Shown here in pieces: positions 50,138 to 62,569 of a stretch of 64,000 nt of DNA. The number at the start of each line of letters is the position of its first letter. Within the stretch, counting starts at the first letter, position 1. Position numbers and translations under genes: made by a program. Where the stretch lies: the NCBI RefSeq assembly GCF_000012945.1, contig NC_007510.1, forward strand, positions 2,418,001-2,482,000, in the 5' to 3' direction. The stretch is from Burkholderia lata. Lineage in GTDB: Bacteria > Pseudomonadota > Gammaproteobacteria > Burkholderiales > Burkholderiaceae. The notes under the pieces are model-generated. The model was not told the DNA's origin. It did not search any database and saw nothing but the letters and a program-made list of their open reading frames with translations.

Positions 50138-51283
50138 TCAGTTCAGCTGCGCGTGGAGCAGCGAAATGATCCGCTGCGCGTCCGACGAGTTGTCAACCTG
50201 GCCGTTTGCGCCGACCACCGCAACCTGCGTGCTGCCGTTGCCCTGTGCGCGCACGTTGACCAGGAATTCCCTGCCCGGCTTCGCAGCCGACGGGCCACCG
50301 TAGAACAGCTTGCCAAACAGGCCGTCGCGCTTCAGCTCTTCCATCGTGTTCGCATAGCGCACGGTGTACACACCCTTCTCGCGATCGCGATTGTCGACCG
50401 CGAAGTTGGTGCGGTCGAGCGCCAGACCCACACGCAGCCATGCGCGGTCGAACGACTCGGCCAGTTGCAGCGTCGCCCCGCCGCTGCTCGTGTCGCTGAC
50501 CTGCGTCGGCGCCGTCGCGGGATGTGCATCGGTCAGCAGCTGCTTCGCCTGCGCATCGGTCAGGCCGAACTTCTGCATCAGCTTCGACAGGAATACGGCT
50601 TCGAGCACCGGGTTGCGCGGACGCTCTTCCCAGCGCGACGACGTGCCGCCCTGCGGGCCGACCATCATTTCTTCCATCGCGCTGTGCGTGATCGAGATGT
50701 CGGTGTTGCCGTCCGACGTGCGGTTCACGAGCGTCCGGAAGCGGTCGCGCGTGCCGGACGAGTACGCGAAATCGATGACCTTGCCGATCGTGCGGCGGAA
50801 CCAGTCATCGGGGATGTTCGCGCGGTTTTCAGCCCAGTCGGTGGCCATGATGCCCGTCGACGGCGCGTCGGTCTTCAGCGAGAAGCCGTTCTCCTGCCAG
50901 AACTCCTTCAGGATCGGCCACAGCTGCTCGGGCGTCCGGCCATCGACGACGAGCCAGCGGCGGTCGCCGTCGCGCTCGATGTGCATGCCAAGCGGATCCT
51001 GCGCGCTCGGGATGCCGTCGGTCGCGTTGCCGGCCTGCGTCGTGACCCGCGGGGGCAGCGTGCCGAGGCCCGCGTTGCTCGGCGGCGCGACGAACTGCTG
51101 CGTCGTCGGCACCGGCTTCAGGTCGCTCGGCACAGCGAGCGGCGGCGCCGAACCGGTGTTCTTGTAGTTGACCCGGTCAGGGGCCAGGTAGTCGTTCAGC
51201 GTATCGCAGCCGGCGAGCGCGCCCAGCGCCAGCGCCACCACCGACATCTGGATGGCGCGAGAAGAAAAGGCGAAACGTTTCAT
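50138..51283 (-). CDS. bamC: Outer membrane assembly lipoprotein BamC
   Basis: A 381-residue lipoprotein (lipobox LAGC near residue 25, then DTLNDYLAPDRVNY). Two BamC domains follow: QLWPILKEFWQENGFSLKTD in the first and FDRAWLRVGLALDRTNFAVD in the second. Part of the BAM machine that inserts beta-barrels in the outer membrane. GAAGGA precedes ATG 51283. It follows dapA, as in enterobacteria where bamC (dapX) is also next to dapA. Confidence 0.94.
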   Translation of the reverse strand: MKRFAFSSRAIQMSVVALALGALAGCDTLNDYLAPDRVNYKNTGSAPPLAVPSDLKPVPTTQQFVAPPSNAGLGTLPPRVTTQAGNATDGIPSAQDPLGMHIERDGDRRWLVVDGRTPEQLWPILKEFWQENGFSLKTDAPSTGIMATDWAENRANIPDDWFRRTIGKVIDFAYSSGTRDRFRTLVNRTSDGNTDISITHSAMEEMMVGPQGGTSSRWEERPRNPVLEAVFLSKLMQKFGLTDAQAKQLLTDAHPATAPTQVSDTSSGGATLQLAESFDRAWLRVGLALDRTNFAVDNRDREKGVYTVRYANTMEELKRDGLFGKLFYGGPSAAKPGREFLVNVRAQGNGSTQVAVVGANGQVDNSSDAQRIISLLHAQLN

Positions 51284-51394
51284 GAAATCCTTCGTCTTGC
51301 TAGAACGCTCGTCAGGAGCGGCGCCGGACGGAGCCGGCCGGTGCGGGTTGATCAGGGTTCGAGCCGGCGGCCGCAGGACGCGGCCGCCTCGGCA

Positions 51395-52300
<906 letters not shown>

Positions 52301-52348
52301 GAAACGCGATTGAGAGTATGTACCGGTAAACGTTGAGATTGTAGCGGA

Positions 52349-52951
52349 TTAGCCGGGCAGTTCGTAACGTGGAATTCCCGCCCCCGCCTTCGGGGTCGCG
52401 CCCTCGCGCACTGCGCAGAGACGCTGGACGAACGCCTCGCGCGGCGCGGCGACGAACCCGTCCTCGTACGCGACCACCCGCAGGCGGCCGTGCACGGCGT
52501 CCAGCAGCTCGCCCGGGGCGAGCAGGAACGCGGGGTTGGACGGTTTCCCGACCGTTTCGTTTCCTTGCGCGAAGGTTTCGTAGATGAGCACGCCGCCCGG
52601 CGCCACCGCATCAAGCAGATGGGGCCAGAGCGGACGATGCAGGTAATTCGTGACGATCACGGCCGAGAACCGCTCGCCGGCCGGCAGCGGCCACGGCGCG
52701 CCTTCGAGATCGGCGGCGCGGGCATCGACGCCCGGTATCGCCCTCAATGCGGCCAGTGCAGTCGGGTCGCGGTCGAGTGCGACGACCGGATGCCCGTGCG
52801 ACGCGAACCAGCGCGCATGGCGGCCGCCGCCCGCAGCGACATCCAGCACCGCGCCGCCCGGCGGCACGAGCCGCGACCATTGCGCGACCCAGCGCGACGG
52901 CTCGGCCTGCGCGACGTGGCCGCCCGCGGCGGTCATGACGGATGCGTTCAT
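52349..52951 (-). CDS. SAM-dependent methyltransferase
   Basis: A 200-residue class I methyltransferase: motif I AVLDVAAGGGRHARWFA, acidic VVALDRDP, and VIVTNYLHRPLWPHLLDAV. Substrate unknown. The start lies 8 bp after the trpS stop, so it is coupled to trpS. It resembles small methyltransferases near tellurite resistance TehB in motif order, but not enough to name it. Confidence 0.87.
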   Translation of the reverse strand: MNASVMTAAGGHVAQAEPSRWVAQWSRLVPPGGAVLDVAAGGGRHARWFASHGHPVVALDRDPTALAALRAIPGVDARAADLEGAPWPLPAGERFSAVIVTNYLHRPLWPHLLDAVAPGGVLIYETFAQGNETVGKPSNPAFLLAPGELLDAVHGRLRVVAYEDGFVAAPREAFVQRLCAVREGATPKAGAGIPRYELPG

Positions 52952-52959
52952 GCGGTCGA

Positions 52960-54162
<1,203 letters not shown>

Positions 54163-54170
54163 GATTGTCG

Positions 54171-54833
54171 TTAGAGAAGCGAGGCGAATGGGGACAGGAT
54201 GGCGCTCAGGACGGCGTAGCCGACGTTGACGAGCGGGCGCAGCCAGAAGTTCGTCAGCACGCCCGTCATGACCAGCACGAGGACGATGATGAAACCGTAC
54301 GGCTCGATCCGCGACAGCGCGATCGATTGCTTCGTCGGCAGCAGCGCCGCAAGGATGCGGCCGCCGTCGAGCGGCGGCAGCGGGAACAGGTTCAGCACGC
54401 CGAGCACGAGGTTCGCGCTGACGCCGGCAAACGCCATCCGCGTGAAGAACGGCTCGTCGATGCCGACGGCGGGCAGCACGAGGGTCAGCAGGCCCCAGAT
54501 CAGCGCCTGCACGAAGTTGCAGGCCGGGCCCGCAAGCGAGACCCACAGGCTGCCCCAGCGCGGATTGCGCAGGTTGCCGAACGACACCGGCACCGGCTTC
54601 GCATAGCCGAACAGGAACGCGCCGCCCGTCAGGAAGTACATCGCGAGCGGGATCGCGATCGTGCCGAGCGGATCGATGTGGCGCATCGGATTGAACGACA
54701 CGCGCCCCATCACGTAGGCGGTGTTGTCGCCGAGCAGCCGGGCGGCGTAGCCGTGCGCGGCCTCGTGCAACGTGATCGCGAAGATCACGGGCAGTGCGTA
54801 GACGGCGATGGTCTGTATCAGGGAAGCATCCAT
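54171..54833 (-). CDS. Site-2 protease family membrane metalloprotease
   Basis: A 220-residue polytopic membrane protein with the zinc motif HEAAH (His23, Glu24, His27) in the first helix and the third ligand in NLFPLPPLDGGRI (Asp156). Five or six membrane helices, no PDZ domain, so of the small YwhC/group III type rather than RseP. Substrate unknown. It lies 49 bp after the Sua5-like gene and 8 bp before trpS. Confidence 0.91.
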   Translation of the reverse strand: MDASLIQTIAVYALPVIFAITLHEAAHGYAARLLGDNTAYVMGRVSFNPMRHIDPLGTIAIPLAMYFLTGGAFLFGYAKPVPVSFGNLRNPRWGSLWVSLAGPACNFVQALIWGLLTLVLPAVGIDEPFFTRMAFAGVSANLVLGVLNLFPLPPLDGGRILAALLPTKQSIALSRIEPYGFIIVLVLVMTGVLTNFWLRPLVNVGYAVLSAILSPFASLL

Positions 54834-54882
54834 ATCGCGTTATTGTAACAAGCGCACTCGCGCAAAAAATGGAACGGCGCGC

Positions 54883-55515
54883 TTACGCCGCCGATAGCCC
54901 GAACGGTTCGAGCGCGCCGCGCCCCGCGCGCACGAGCTCGGGCTCCTCGCCGGTCAGGTCGATCACCGTCGACGGCTCGCGCGGGCATGCGCCGCCGTCG
55001 ATCACGAGGTCGACCTGTTTCTCGAGCCGCTCGCGGATTTCTTCGGGTTCGTTGAGCGGCTCGTCGTCCGGCGGCAGGATCAGCGTCGTGCCGAGCAGCG
55101 GCTGGCCGAGCGATTCCAGCAACGCGAGCGTGATCGCGTGATCGGGCACGCGCAGCCCGATCGTCTTGCGCGACGGGTGCGACAGCCGGCGCGGCACCTC
55201 CTTCGTCGCCTGCAGGATGAAGACGTACGGGCCGGGTGTCACCGACTTGATCTGACGGTACTGGCGGTTATCGACCATCGCGAAGTTGGCGAGCTCCGAC
55301 AGGTCGCGCACGAGCAGCGACAGGTGCTGCTTCTCGTCGAGGCCGCGAATCCGGCGCACGCGCTCGACCGCGTCCTTGTCGTCGAGATGGCACGCGAGCG
55401 CATAGCTCGAATCGGTCGGCATCGCGATCACGCCGCCCTTGCTGACGATTTCCACGGCCTGCTTGATCAGGCGCGGCTGCGGATTATCCGGGTGAATCCT
55501 GAAGAACTGGGACAT
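54883..55515 (-). CDS. YciO/Sua5/YrdC family protein (threonylcarbamoyl-AMP synthase-like)
   Basis: A 210-residue protein of the YrdC fold: GGVIAMPTDSSYALACHLDD, LDEKQHLSLLVRDLSELA, FILQATKEVPRRL and STVIDLTGEEPELVRAGRG. The start MSQFFRIHPDNPQPRLIKQA and length match E. coli YciO. YrdC proteins make the AMP intermediate of tRNA t6A; YciO is a weak or divergent relative, so t6A synthesis by this one is not certain. 70 bp downstream of the PHP gene. Confidence 0.9.
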   Translation of the reverse strand: MSQFFRIHPDNPQPRLIKQAVEIVSKGGVIAMPTDSSYALACHLDDKDAVERVRRIRGLDEKQHLSLLVRDLSELANFAMVDNRQYRQIKSVTPGPYVFILQATKEVPRRLSHPSRKTIGLRVPDHAITLALLESLGQPLLGTTLILPPDDEPLNEPEEIRERLEKQVDLVIDGGACPREPSTVIDLTGEEPELVRAGRGALEPFGLSAA

Positions 55516-55585
55516 GGGGAGTCGTAAAGGGGGAAAAGTCGGATGCGCGCCGACGGCAACGCGGACGGCAGGCCGCCGCCCAGTG

Positions 55586-56416
55586 TCAGAGCCAGCGCTC
55601 CCAGACCGGAGTCAGGTCGGGCGGCAACGGCGGCAGGCTGCCGAGCTCGACACGGCCCTCGCCTGGCGCATGGAAATCCGAGCCGCGCGACGCTTCGAAG
55701 CCGAAGCGGCGGGCGACGTCCGCGTATTCGCGGTACTGGTCGGGGGTGTGGCTGCCCGTGACGACCTCGATCGCGCGGCCGCCCAGATCGATGAACTCGC
55801 CGAAGAACGCGTCGAATTCGACGGGCGTGTAACGGTAGCGGCCCGGATGCGCGACCACGGCTTCGCCGCCGGCCGCCCGAATCCACGCGACAGCGTCGGG
55901 CAGCGTCGCCCAGCGGTGCGGGACGAACCCGGGCTTGCCGTCGCCGAGCATGCGATCGAACACATCGGACGTCGACGTGGCGTGACCGTTCTCGACGAGA
56001 AAACGGGCGAAGTGCGTGCGCGAGATCAGGTCGGGATTCGACACGTACTTCAGCGCGCCTTCGTACGCACCGGGAATGCCGAGCGTGGCGAGCTGCTCGC
56101 CGATCGCCACCGCGCGTGCCGCGCGGCCATGGCGCGTGCGGTACAGGCCGTCGACGAGCACCTGGTTCGCGGGATCGACATTCAGGCCGACGATGTGCAC
56201 GGTGCGCGACGCCCACGTGACCGAAATCTCGACGCCGCTCAGGTAGCGCATGCCGAGCGCTTCCGCTTCGCTGCGCGCCGCTGCCTGGCCGCCGATCTCG
56301 TCGTGGTCGGTCAGCGCCCACAGGGTCACGCCGCCGGCATGGGCGCGGCGCGCGACGTCGGCAGGCGACAGCAACCCGTCGGAAACATTCGAATGGCAGT
56401 GGAGATCAGCGTTCAT
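55586..56416 (-). CDS. PHP-domain phosphatase, RNase AM (YciV/TrpH) type
   Basis: A 276-residue PHP metal-dependent phosphoesterase: NADLHCHSNVSDGLLSP, WALTDHDEIGGQAAA, VEISVTW, and AHPGRY later. E. coli Rnm (YciV) removes 5'-nucleotides from short RNAs and from pAp; the order yciV-yciO seen there is repeated here, supporting the call. ATG 56416 begins at the fold; an ATG three codons upstream (56425) is possible. First gene of the run to trpS. Confidence 0.9.
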   Translation of the reverse strand: MNADLHCHSNVSDGLLSPADVARRAHAGGVTLWALTDHDEIGGQAAARSEAEALGMRYLSGVEISVTWASRTVHIVGLNVDPANQVLVDGLYRTRHGRAARAVAIGEQLATLGIPGAYEGALKYVSNPDLISRTHFARFLVENGHATSTSDVFDRMLGDGKPGFVPHRWATLPDAVAWIRAAGGEAVVAHPGRYRYTPVEFDAFFGEFIDLGGRAIEVVTGSHTPDQYREYADVARRFGFEASRGSDFHAPGEGRVELGSLPPLPPDLTPVWERWL

Positions 56417-56497
56417 TGTCGGCATGGCAGGTAAGGCTTCATTCTACTGCAACGCGGCAATGCGCCGCCCGCCTGCCCCGCCGCTGCCGCCGCGCGC

Positions 56498-57388
56498 TTA
56501 CGCGCAGAACGCCTCGATCAGCGCCGCGATCTGCTCGGGCTGGTCGTGATGCACCATGTGGCCGGCATCCTCGACGAGCTTCTCGCGCCAGTCGGGGAAT
56601 GCGTTGAAACGCGCCTTGAATTCCGACAGCGGGATGTCGCCGGCGATGTGGGCCAGCGTCGGCGAATTGACGGCCTCGACGTGCAGCACCTTCGCGCGCA
56701 CCTGCGCCCAGGTAGCCATCACTTCGTCGAGCCGGTACAGCAGCGGGCCCGGCATCTTGTGCGCCGCGTCGGCCAGCAGGTGGTACTGGCCGTCGTCGCC
56801 GCGCTTCGACCAGTGTGCGGCGAGAAACGCCGCACGGCGCGGATCGAGCCGCGGATTGGTCTTGGTCAGGCGCGCCGCGACGGCGTCGAGTGACGCGTAA
56901 GGACGCAGCGCGGGCGGTTCGCGCAACTCGTCCAGCCAGCCGCGCAGCCGGCGCGGCGCCTGCTCGGCCCGCGCGGGCGCGAGCCCGAAACCCTCGAGAT
57001 CGACCACGCGCCGCACGCGCTCCGGCCGCGCGCCGGCATACAGGCACACGACGTTCGCGCCCATGCTGTGCCCGACCAGGTTGACTTCGCCGGTCGGCGC
57101 ATAGTGGTCGATGAGCGCATCGAGGTCGCCCAGGTACTCGTGGAACCAGTAGTGACCGCCGCCCTGCCGAGCGACCGGCCAGTCGGAGAGCCCGAAACCG
57201 CGCGCATCGGGCGCGATCACCTGCCAGTCGCCCGCGAGCGCATCGACGACGAACTGGAACGACGCCGCGACGTCCATCCAGCCGTGCAGCATGAACAGCG
57301 TCGGCGCATCGGGCCGGCCCCAGCGCCGGACATGCAGCTGAACGCCGCGCACCGTGACGAAATCGGAAACAGAACTCGAGGCACTCAT
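56498..57388 (-). CDS. Alpha/beta hydrolase
   Basis: A 296-residue alpha/beta hydrolase: MLHGWMDVAASFQFVVD with the oxyanion HGW, nucleophile elbow LVGHSMGANV, and late AGHMVHHDQPEQIA with the catalytic His. The insert between (about 140-200) forms a lid. Substrate unknown; esterases and haloalkane or epoxide hydrolases look alike at this level. ATG 57388 is preferred over a TTG four codons upstream. Confidence 0.9.
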   Translation of the reverse strand: MSASSSVSDFVTVRGVQLHVRRWGRPDAPTLFMLHGWMDVAASFQFVVDALAGDWQVIAPDARGFGLSDWPVARQGGGHYWFHEYLGDLDALIDHYAPTGEVNLVGHSMGANVVCLYAGARPERVRRVVDLEGFGLAPARAEQAPRRLRGWLDELREPPALRPYASLDAVAARLTKTNPRLDPRRAAFLAAHWSKRGDDGQYHLLADAAHKMPGPLLYRLDEVMATWAQVRAKVLHVEAVNSPTLAHIAGDIPLSEFKARFNAFPDWREKLVEDAGHMVHHDQPEQIAALIEAFCA

Positions 57389-57567
57389 TGCAGCCGCCAA
57401 AAAAAAGAATGATCGTTCGATTATAGCGGCGACGCCCTCTTTCCGGCGTCCGGCAATCGAGGCGCCGCTCTAGCAACACCCGCACGCAACAGGCCATGAG
57501 GGAGCACCATGCGCCGGGGGCCCAGGAACGGCTGGCGGCAATCGAAACGCGGCCGAGCGCGAGCCGG

Positions 57568-58425
57568 CTAGCGTGGCGCGTTGCCGTCCACCACGTCCTG
57601 CGCGGCCAGTTCGTCGAGTTCGGCCTGCTCGAATCCGGCATCGCGGCGCGCATCGAAATTGAACGGGCCACGCAGCCGTGGCGCATGGTACTGCTCGGCG
57701 AGGCGCCGGTAGGTCGGCACGGGATCGTGGCCGGCTCCGTCGCACAGATGCCGGAACCAGCGGTTGCCGATCGCGACATGGCCGATTTCGTCGCGCAGGA
57801 TCACGTCGAGGATCGCGGCCGACGCATCGTCGCCCGCCTGCACGAGCCGCGCGCGGATCGGCGGCGATGCATCGAGCCCGCGGGCCTCGAGCGTGCGCGG
57901 CACGAGCGCCATGCGCGCCAGCACGTCGCCCTTGGTCCGTTCGCACATGTCCCACAGACCGTTGTGCGCGGGAAAATCGCCGTACGCATGCCCGAATGCC
58001 GCCAGGCGGTCGGACAGCAGCGTGAAGTGATAGGCCTCCTCGGCCGCGACCTTCAGCCAGTCCGCGTAGAACGGGGCCGGCAGGCCCGTGAAGCGCCAGA
58101 CCGCGTCGAGCGCCAGGTTGATCGCATTGAACTCGATATGGGCCAGCGCGTGCAGCAGCACGGCGCGCCCTGCGGGCGAACGCATGCTGCGCCGCTCGAG
58201 CTGGCGCGGCTCGACGAGCGGCGGACGCGCCGGGCGCCCGGGCAGATCGGCCGGCTCGGGCAATTCGAGCGACGGGGCGATCACCGCCTGCCCGGCCAGC
58301 AGCGCATCGTAGAGCGCGCGCACCTGGGCAGCCTTGGCCACGGGTTCGGCGTCGCGCAGCGCGGCAAGCGCGGCGCGGCGCACGCAGGCACGCGCATTGC
58401 GGAAAGAAGAAGACTCCATGCTCAT
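57568..58425 (-). CDS. Ferritin-like DUF455 family protein
   Basis: A 285-residue all-helical protein. Likely di-metal ligands are Glu98 (AHIEFNAINLALD), Glu130-x-x-His133 (EEAYHF) and Glu213-x-x-His216 (RDEIGHVAIG), the Glu/ExxH pattern of diiron ferritin-like folds. The family has no settled function. ATG 58425 or 58419 could be the start; neither has a strong Shine-Dalgarno. It is divergent from the gamma-carbonic anhydrase gene over 148 bp. Confidence 0.87.
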   Translation of the reverse strand: MSMESSSFRNARACVRRAALAALRDAEPVAKAAQVRALYDALLAGQAVIAPSLELPEPADLPGRPARPPLVEPRQLERRSMRSPAGRAVLLHALAHIEFNAINLALDAVWRFTGLPAPFYADWLKVAAEEAYHFTLLSDRLAAFGHAYGDFPAHNGLWDMCERTKGDVLARMALVPRTLEARGLDASPPIRARLVQAGDDASAAILDVILRDEIGHVAIGNRWFRHLCDGAGHDPVPTYRRLAEQYHAPRLRGPFNFDARRDAGFEQAELDELAAQDVVDGNAPR

Positions 58426-58573
58426 AAACGGGGACACCCTGCGTGCGCATCGCGGGAGCGTACGCACGCGACGGTTTACAATAGGCGATTGTTCCGCGGC
58501 GCATGCGAATGCGCCGGGCAAACCAGACGCGCCATTCTACCGGCGCCCTTCATCGAAGAGACAAGGAGACTCC

Positions 58574-59098
58574 GTGACGATCTACAAGCTGGGCGATACG
58601 GCCCCGACGATCCACGAAAGCGTATTCGTCGCCGATACGGCGGCCATCATCGGCAAGGTCGTGCTCGAGGAGAACGCGAGCGTCTGGTTCGGCGCGACGA
58701 TTCGCGGCGACAACGAGACGATCACCGTCGGTGCGGGCAGCAACGTCCAGGAAGGCGCGGTCCTGCATACGGACCCCGGCTTTCCGCTGACGATTGCCGA
58801 AAACGTGACGATCGGGCACCAGGCCATGCTGCACGGCTGCACGATCGGCGAAGGTTCGCTGGTCGGTATCCAGGCGGTGGTCTTGAATGGAGCGGTCATT
58901 GGCCGCAACTGTCTGGTTGGTGCCGGCGCGGTCGTGACGGAAGGCAAGACGTTCCCGGACAACTCGCTGATTCTCGGCGCACCGGCGAAAGTCGTGCGCG
59001 AGCTGTCGGCGGAAGACATTGCGCGGCTGCGCACGAACGCGCAGACGTACGTCGAGCGGCGTGCGCATTTCAAGGAGCAACTCGTGCGGATCGGGTGA
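58574..59098 (+). CDS. Gamma-carbonic anhydrase family protein
   Basis: A 174-residue left-handed beta-helix trimer protein with hexapeptide repeats: VWFGATIRGDNETITVGAGS, GAVLHTDPG and TIGHQAMLHGCTIG, holding the three His zinc ligands. YrdA/PaaY-like; carbonic anhydrase or thioesterase activity is reported in relatives, so the reaction is not settled. GTG start at 58574 set by AAGGAG 5 bases before; the longer frame lacks conserved sequence. Hsp33 follows 25 bp downstream. Confidence 0.92.
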   Translation: MTIYKLGDTAPTIHESVFVADTAAIIGKVVLEENASVWFGATIRGDNETITVGAGSNVQEGAVLHTDPGFPLTIAENVTIGHQAMLHGCTIGEGSLVGIQAVVLNGAVIGRNCLVGAGAVVTEGKTFPDNSLILGAPAKVVRELSAEDIARLRTNAQTYVERRAHFKEQLVRIG

Positions 59099-59123
59099 TT
59101 CGCACGGATTTCAAGGAAGAAGA

Positions 59124-60074
59124 GTGAGCGACCAGTTACAGAAATTCATGTTCAATGCGGCGCCCGTGCGCGGCGAGATCGTTTCGCTGCGCAATACGTG
59201 GCAGGAAGTGCTCTCCCGCCGCGACTACCCAGCCCCCGTGCGCACGGTGCTCGGCGAGATGATGGCCGCGTGCGCGCTGCTGTCCGCGAACCTGAAATTC
59301 AACGGCACCCTGATCATGCAGATCTTCGGCGACGGGCCGGTCCAGATGCTGGTCGTCCAGTGCGGTTCGGATCTGTCGATGCGGGCCACCGCGAAGTTCG
59401 CCGGCGATTCCGCGCAGACGATCGGCGACGACACGAGCTTCGCGTCGCTCGTCAACGCGAGCGGCCACGGCCGCTGCGTGATCACGCTCGACCCGGCCGA
59501 CAAGCTGCCGGGCCAGCAGCCGTACCAGGGCATCGTGCCGCTGAACGGCGTCGACGGCGCGCACGAATCCGTCTCGCAGGTGCTCGAGCATTACATGCAT
59601 CACTCGGAGCAGCTCGACACGCGGATGTGGCTCGCGGCCGATCGCGACCGCGCGGTCGGCATGCTGCTGCAGAAGCTGCCGGGCGACGGCGGCATCGTTC
59701 CGCGTAACGCCGAAACCGATATCGATACGTGGGAGCGCGTCTGCACGCTCGGCGGCACGCTGTCCGCGAAGGAACTGCTCGAAGTCGAACCGGAAGTCGT
59801 GTTCCGCCGGCTGTTCTGGCAGGAAAACGTGCAGCACTTCGAGCCGGCCGGCACGCGCTTCCAGTGCTCGTGCTCGCGCGAAAAGGTCGGTGCGATGCTG
59901 CGCATGCTCGGCCGTGAAGAAGTCGACAGCGTGATCGTCGAGCGCGGCCACGTCGAGATCCATTGCGAGTTCTGCAATCAGCGCTATGAATTCGATCCGG
60001 TCGACGTCGCGCAGCTGTTCGCGGCACCCGGCGTCGAGACGGGCATCGCGCCCGCGACCGAGCAGCGTCACTGA
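59124..60074 (+). CDS. hslO: Redox-regulated chaperone Hsp33
   Basis: A 316-residue cytoplasmic holdase. The C-terminal redox switch has Cys248-x-Cys250 and Cys281-x-x-Cys284, the zinc site that opens on oxidation. N-terminal core includes GHGRCVITLDPADKLPGQQPYQGIV with the typical Gln-Pro-Tyr-Gln-Gly. GTG start at 59124 behind AAGGAAGA. Probably cotranscribed with the gamma-carbonic anhydrase gene. Confidence 0.95.
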   Translation: MSDQLQKFMFNAAPVRGEIVSLRNTWQEVLSRRDYPAPVRTVLGEMMAACALLSANLKFNGTLIMQIFGDGPVQMLVVQCGSDLSMRATAKFAGDSAQTIGDDTSFASLVNASGHGRCVITLDPADKLPGQQPYQGIVPLNGVDGAHESVSQVLEHYMHHSEQLDTRMWLAADRDRAVGMLLQKLPGDGGIVPRNAETDIDTWERVCTLGGTLSAKELLEVEPEVVFRRLFWQENVQHFEPAGTRFQCSCSREKVGAMLRMLGREEVDSVIVERGHVEIHCEFCNQRYEFDPVDVAQLFAAPGVETGIAPATEQRH

Positions 60075-60208
60075 GCAGTGGCCCGATGCCCGCCTTCCGG
60101 GCACGGGCGCATAATGACGCACGAGCGTCGCACGCACGGCTCCGGCGCCGAAGTCACGCACTTCGGCGCAAGCCGCTTCCCGTCGTCGGCGTGCTGCAGG
60201 AGAAACAC

Positions 60209-60583
60209 ATGAATCGCCCACTTCATCGACCGTTTCATCGACCGTTCCGCACCATCGTCCTGACGAGCGTTGCCGCCGGCACGCTCGCACTCGCCGGCTG
60301 CGCGATGCCGCCGCCGACGTCCACGATCCTGAGCCGCCTGCCCGAACCCGGTGCATCGGGCGGCCAGCCGCCCGCGCTGTCGAGCGCCGAACGCAAGCGC
60401 TATGACGAGATCGACCAGCAGGTGCTGCGCGAACAGAACAGCGCGATGGCAGCCGAGGCCGCCGCGCGCGCGTGGGCCTATTACTCGCCGCCGCCGGTGA
60501 CGGTCTATGGCGGGTATTACGGCGGATGGGGCAATCGCTGGGGCTCGGGCATCAGCTACGGCTACCCGGGATGGTGGTGGTGA
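60209..60583 (+). CDS. Small lipoprotein with Gly/Tyr/Trp-rich tail
   Basis: A 124-residue protein: lipobox LAGC (about residue 31), then MPPPTSTILSRLPEPGASGG, a charged helical stretch with ERKRYDEIDQQVLREQNS, and an aromatic tail (YGGYYGGWGNRWGSGISYGY). Start ATG 60209 follows CAGGAG. It resembles small outer-membrane lipoproteins of unknown role. A terminator follows. Confidence 0.8.
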   Translation: MNRPLHRPFHRPFRTIVLTSVAAGTLALAGCAMPPPTSTILSRLPEPGASGGQPPALSSAERKRYDEIDQQVLREQNSAMAAEAAARAWAYYSPPPVTVYGGYYGGWGNRWGSGISYGYPGWWW

Positions 60584-60621
60584 GCGTGCATCGCTCAGCC
60601 GATTGATTACCGGCAGGAAAT

Positions 60622-60650
60622 AAAAAAGCGCGGCATTTCCCGCGCTTTTT
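60622..60650. terminator. Bidirectional terminator between the small lipoprotein and ftsB
   Basis: GCGCGG/CCGCGC stem extended by A and T runs, loop CATTTC; it lies between convergent genes. Confidence 0.88.
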
Positions 60651-60672
60651 CAATGGATTCGAGCCATCGCGC

Positions 60673-61098
60673 TCAGTGATGCGCGGCCTTGCCCTTGTCG
60701 CCGCCATGATGCCGCGACGGCCTCGCGATCGACTGCGGATTCGGCACGACACGCACCGGTGCCGCGGATACGGCACCGCGCGTCGACGTATTCGACGGCG
60801 TGTTGTTCAGCGGTGCAGCAGGCGCATTCGGCGACACGAACTGCACGAATACCTCGCCGTCCTTCACCATGCCCATCTCGTAGCGCGCGCGCTCTTCGAT
60901 GGCCGCGGTGCCGCTCTGCAGATCCTGCACTTCGCCTGCAGTGCGCTCGTTGCGCAGCTTCTCGTCCGCGTTCTTCTGGAGCTGGTCGTCGAGCTGCTGA
61001 CGCAATTCATGCACCCGCAGCCAGCCGCCGTGTCCCCACCATAGGGGGTACTGAATGAGCGCCAGCAAGGCAATCAGGACGACAGTGACAAGCCGCAT
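60673..61098 (-). CDS. ftsB: Cell division protein FtsB
   Basis: A 141-residue bitopic membrane protein: a membrane helix (about 4-20), then a coiled coil (about 28-70) with [20 protein letters not shown], and a longer variable C-terminus than E. coli FtsB (103 residues). Links FtsL and FtsQ in the divisome. Its place 81 bp after eno is conserved in many proteobacteria. Confidence 0.92.
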   Translation of the reverse strand: MRLVTVVLIALLALIQYPLWWGHGGWLRVHELRQQLDDQLQKNADEKLRNERTAGEVQDLQSGTAAIEERARYEMGMVKDGEVFVQFVSPNAPAAPLNNTPSNTSTRGAVSAAPVRVVPNPQSIARPSRHHGGDKGKAAHH

Positions 61099-61179
61099 TT
61101 AAGAACCGCAGATATAAGAAGCGCCGCTCCGCGCACGTGCACAGAGCGGCGTCGATATGACGAACCCGATAGTAGCGCG

Positions 61180-62493
<1,314 letters not shown>

Positions 62494-62569
62494 TCAAACT
62501 GCGACGGCGCACGCGCCTGAACCGCTTTCGCTACAGACGCGCGAAGCCGTCGCAAGGTTCATTCGATCT

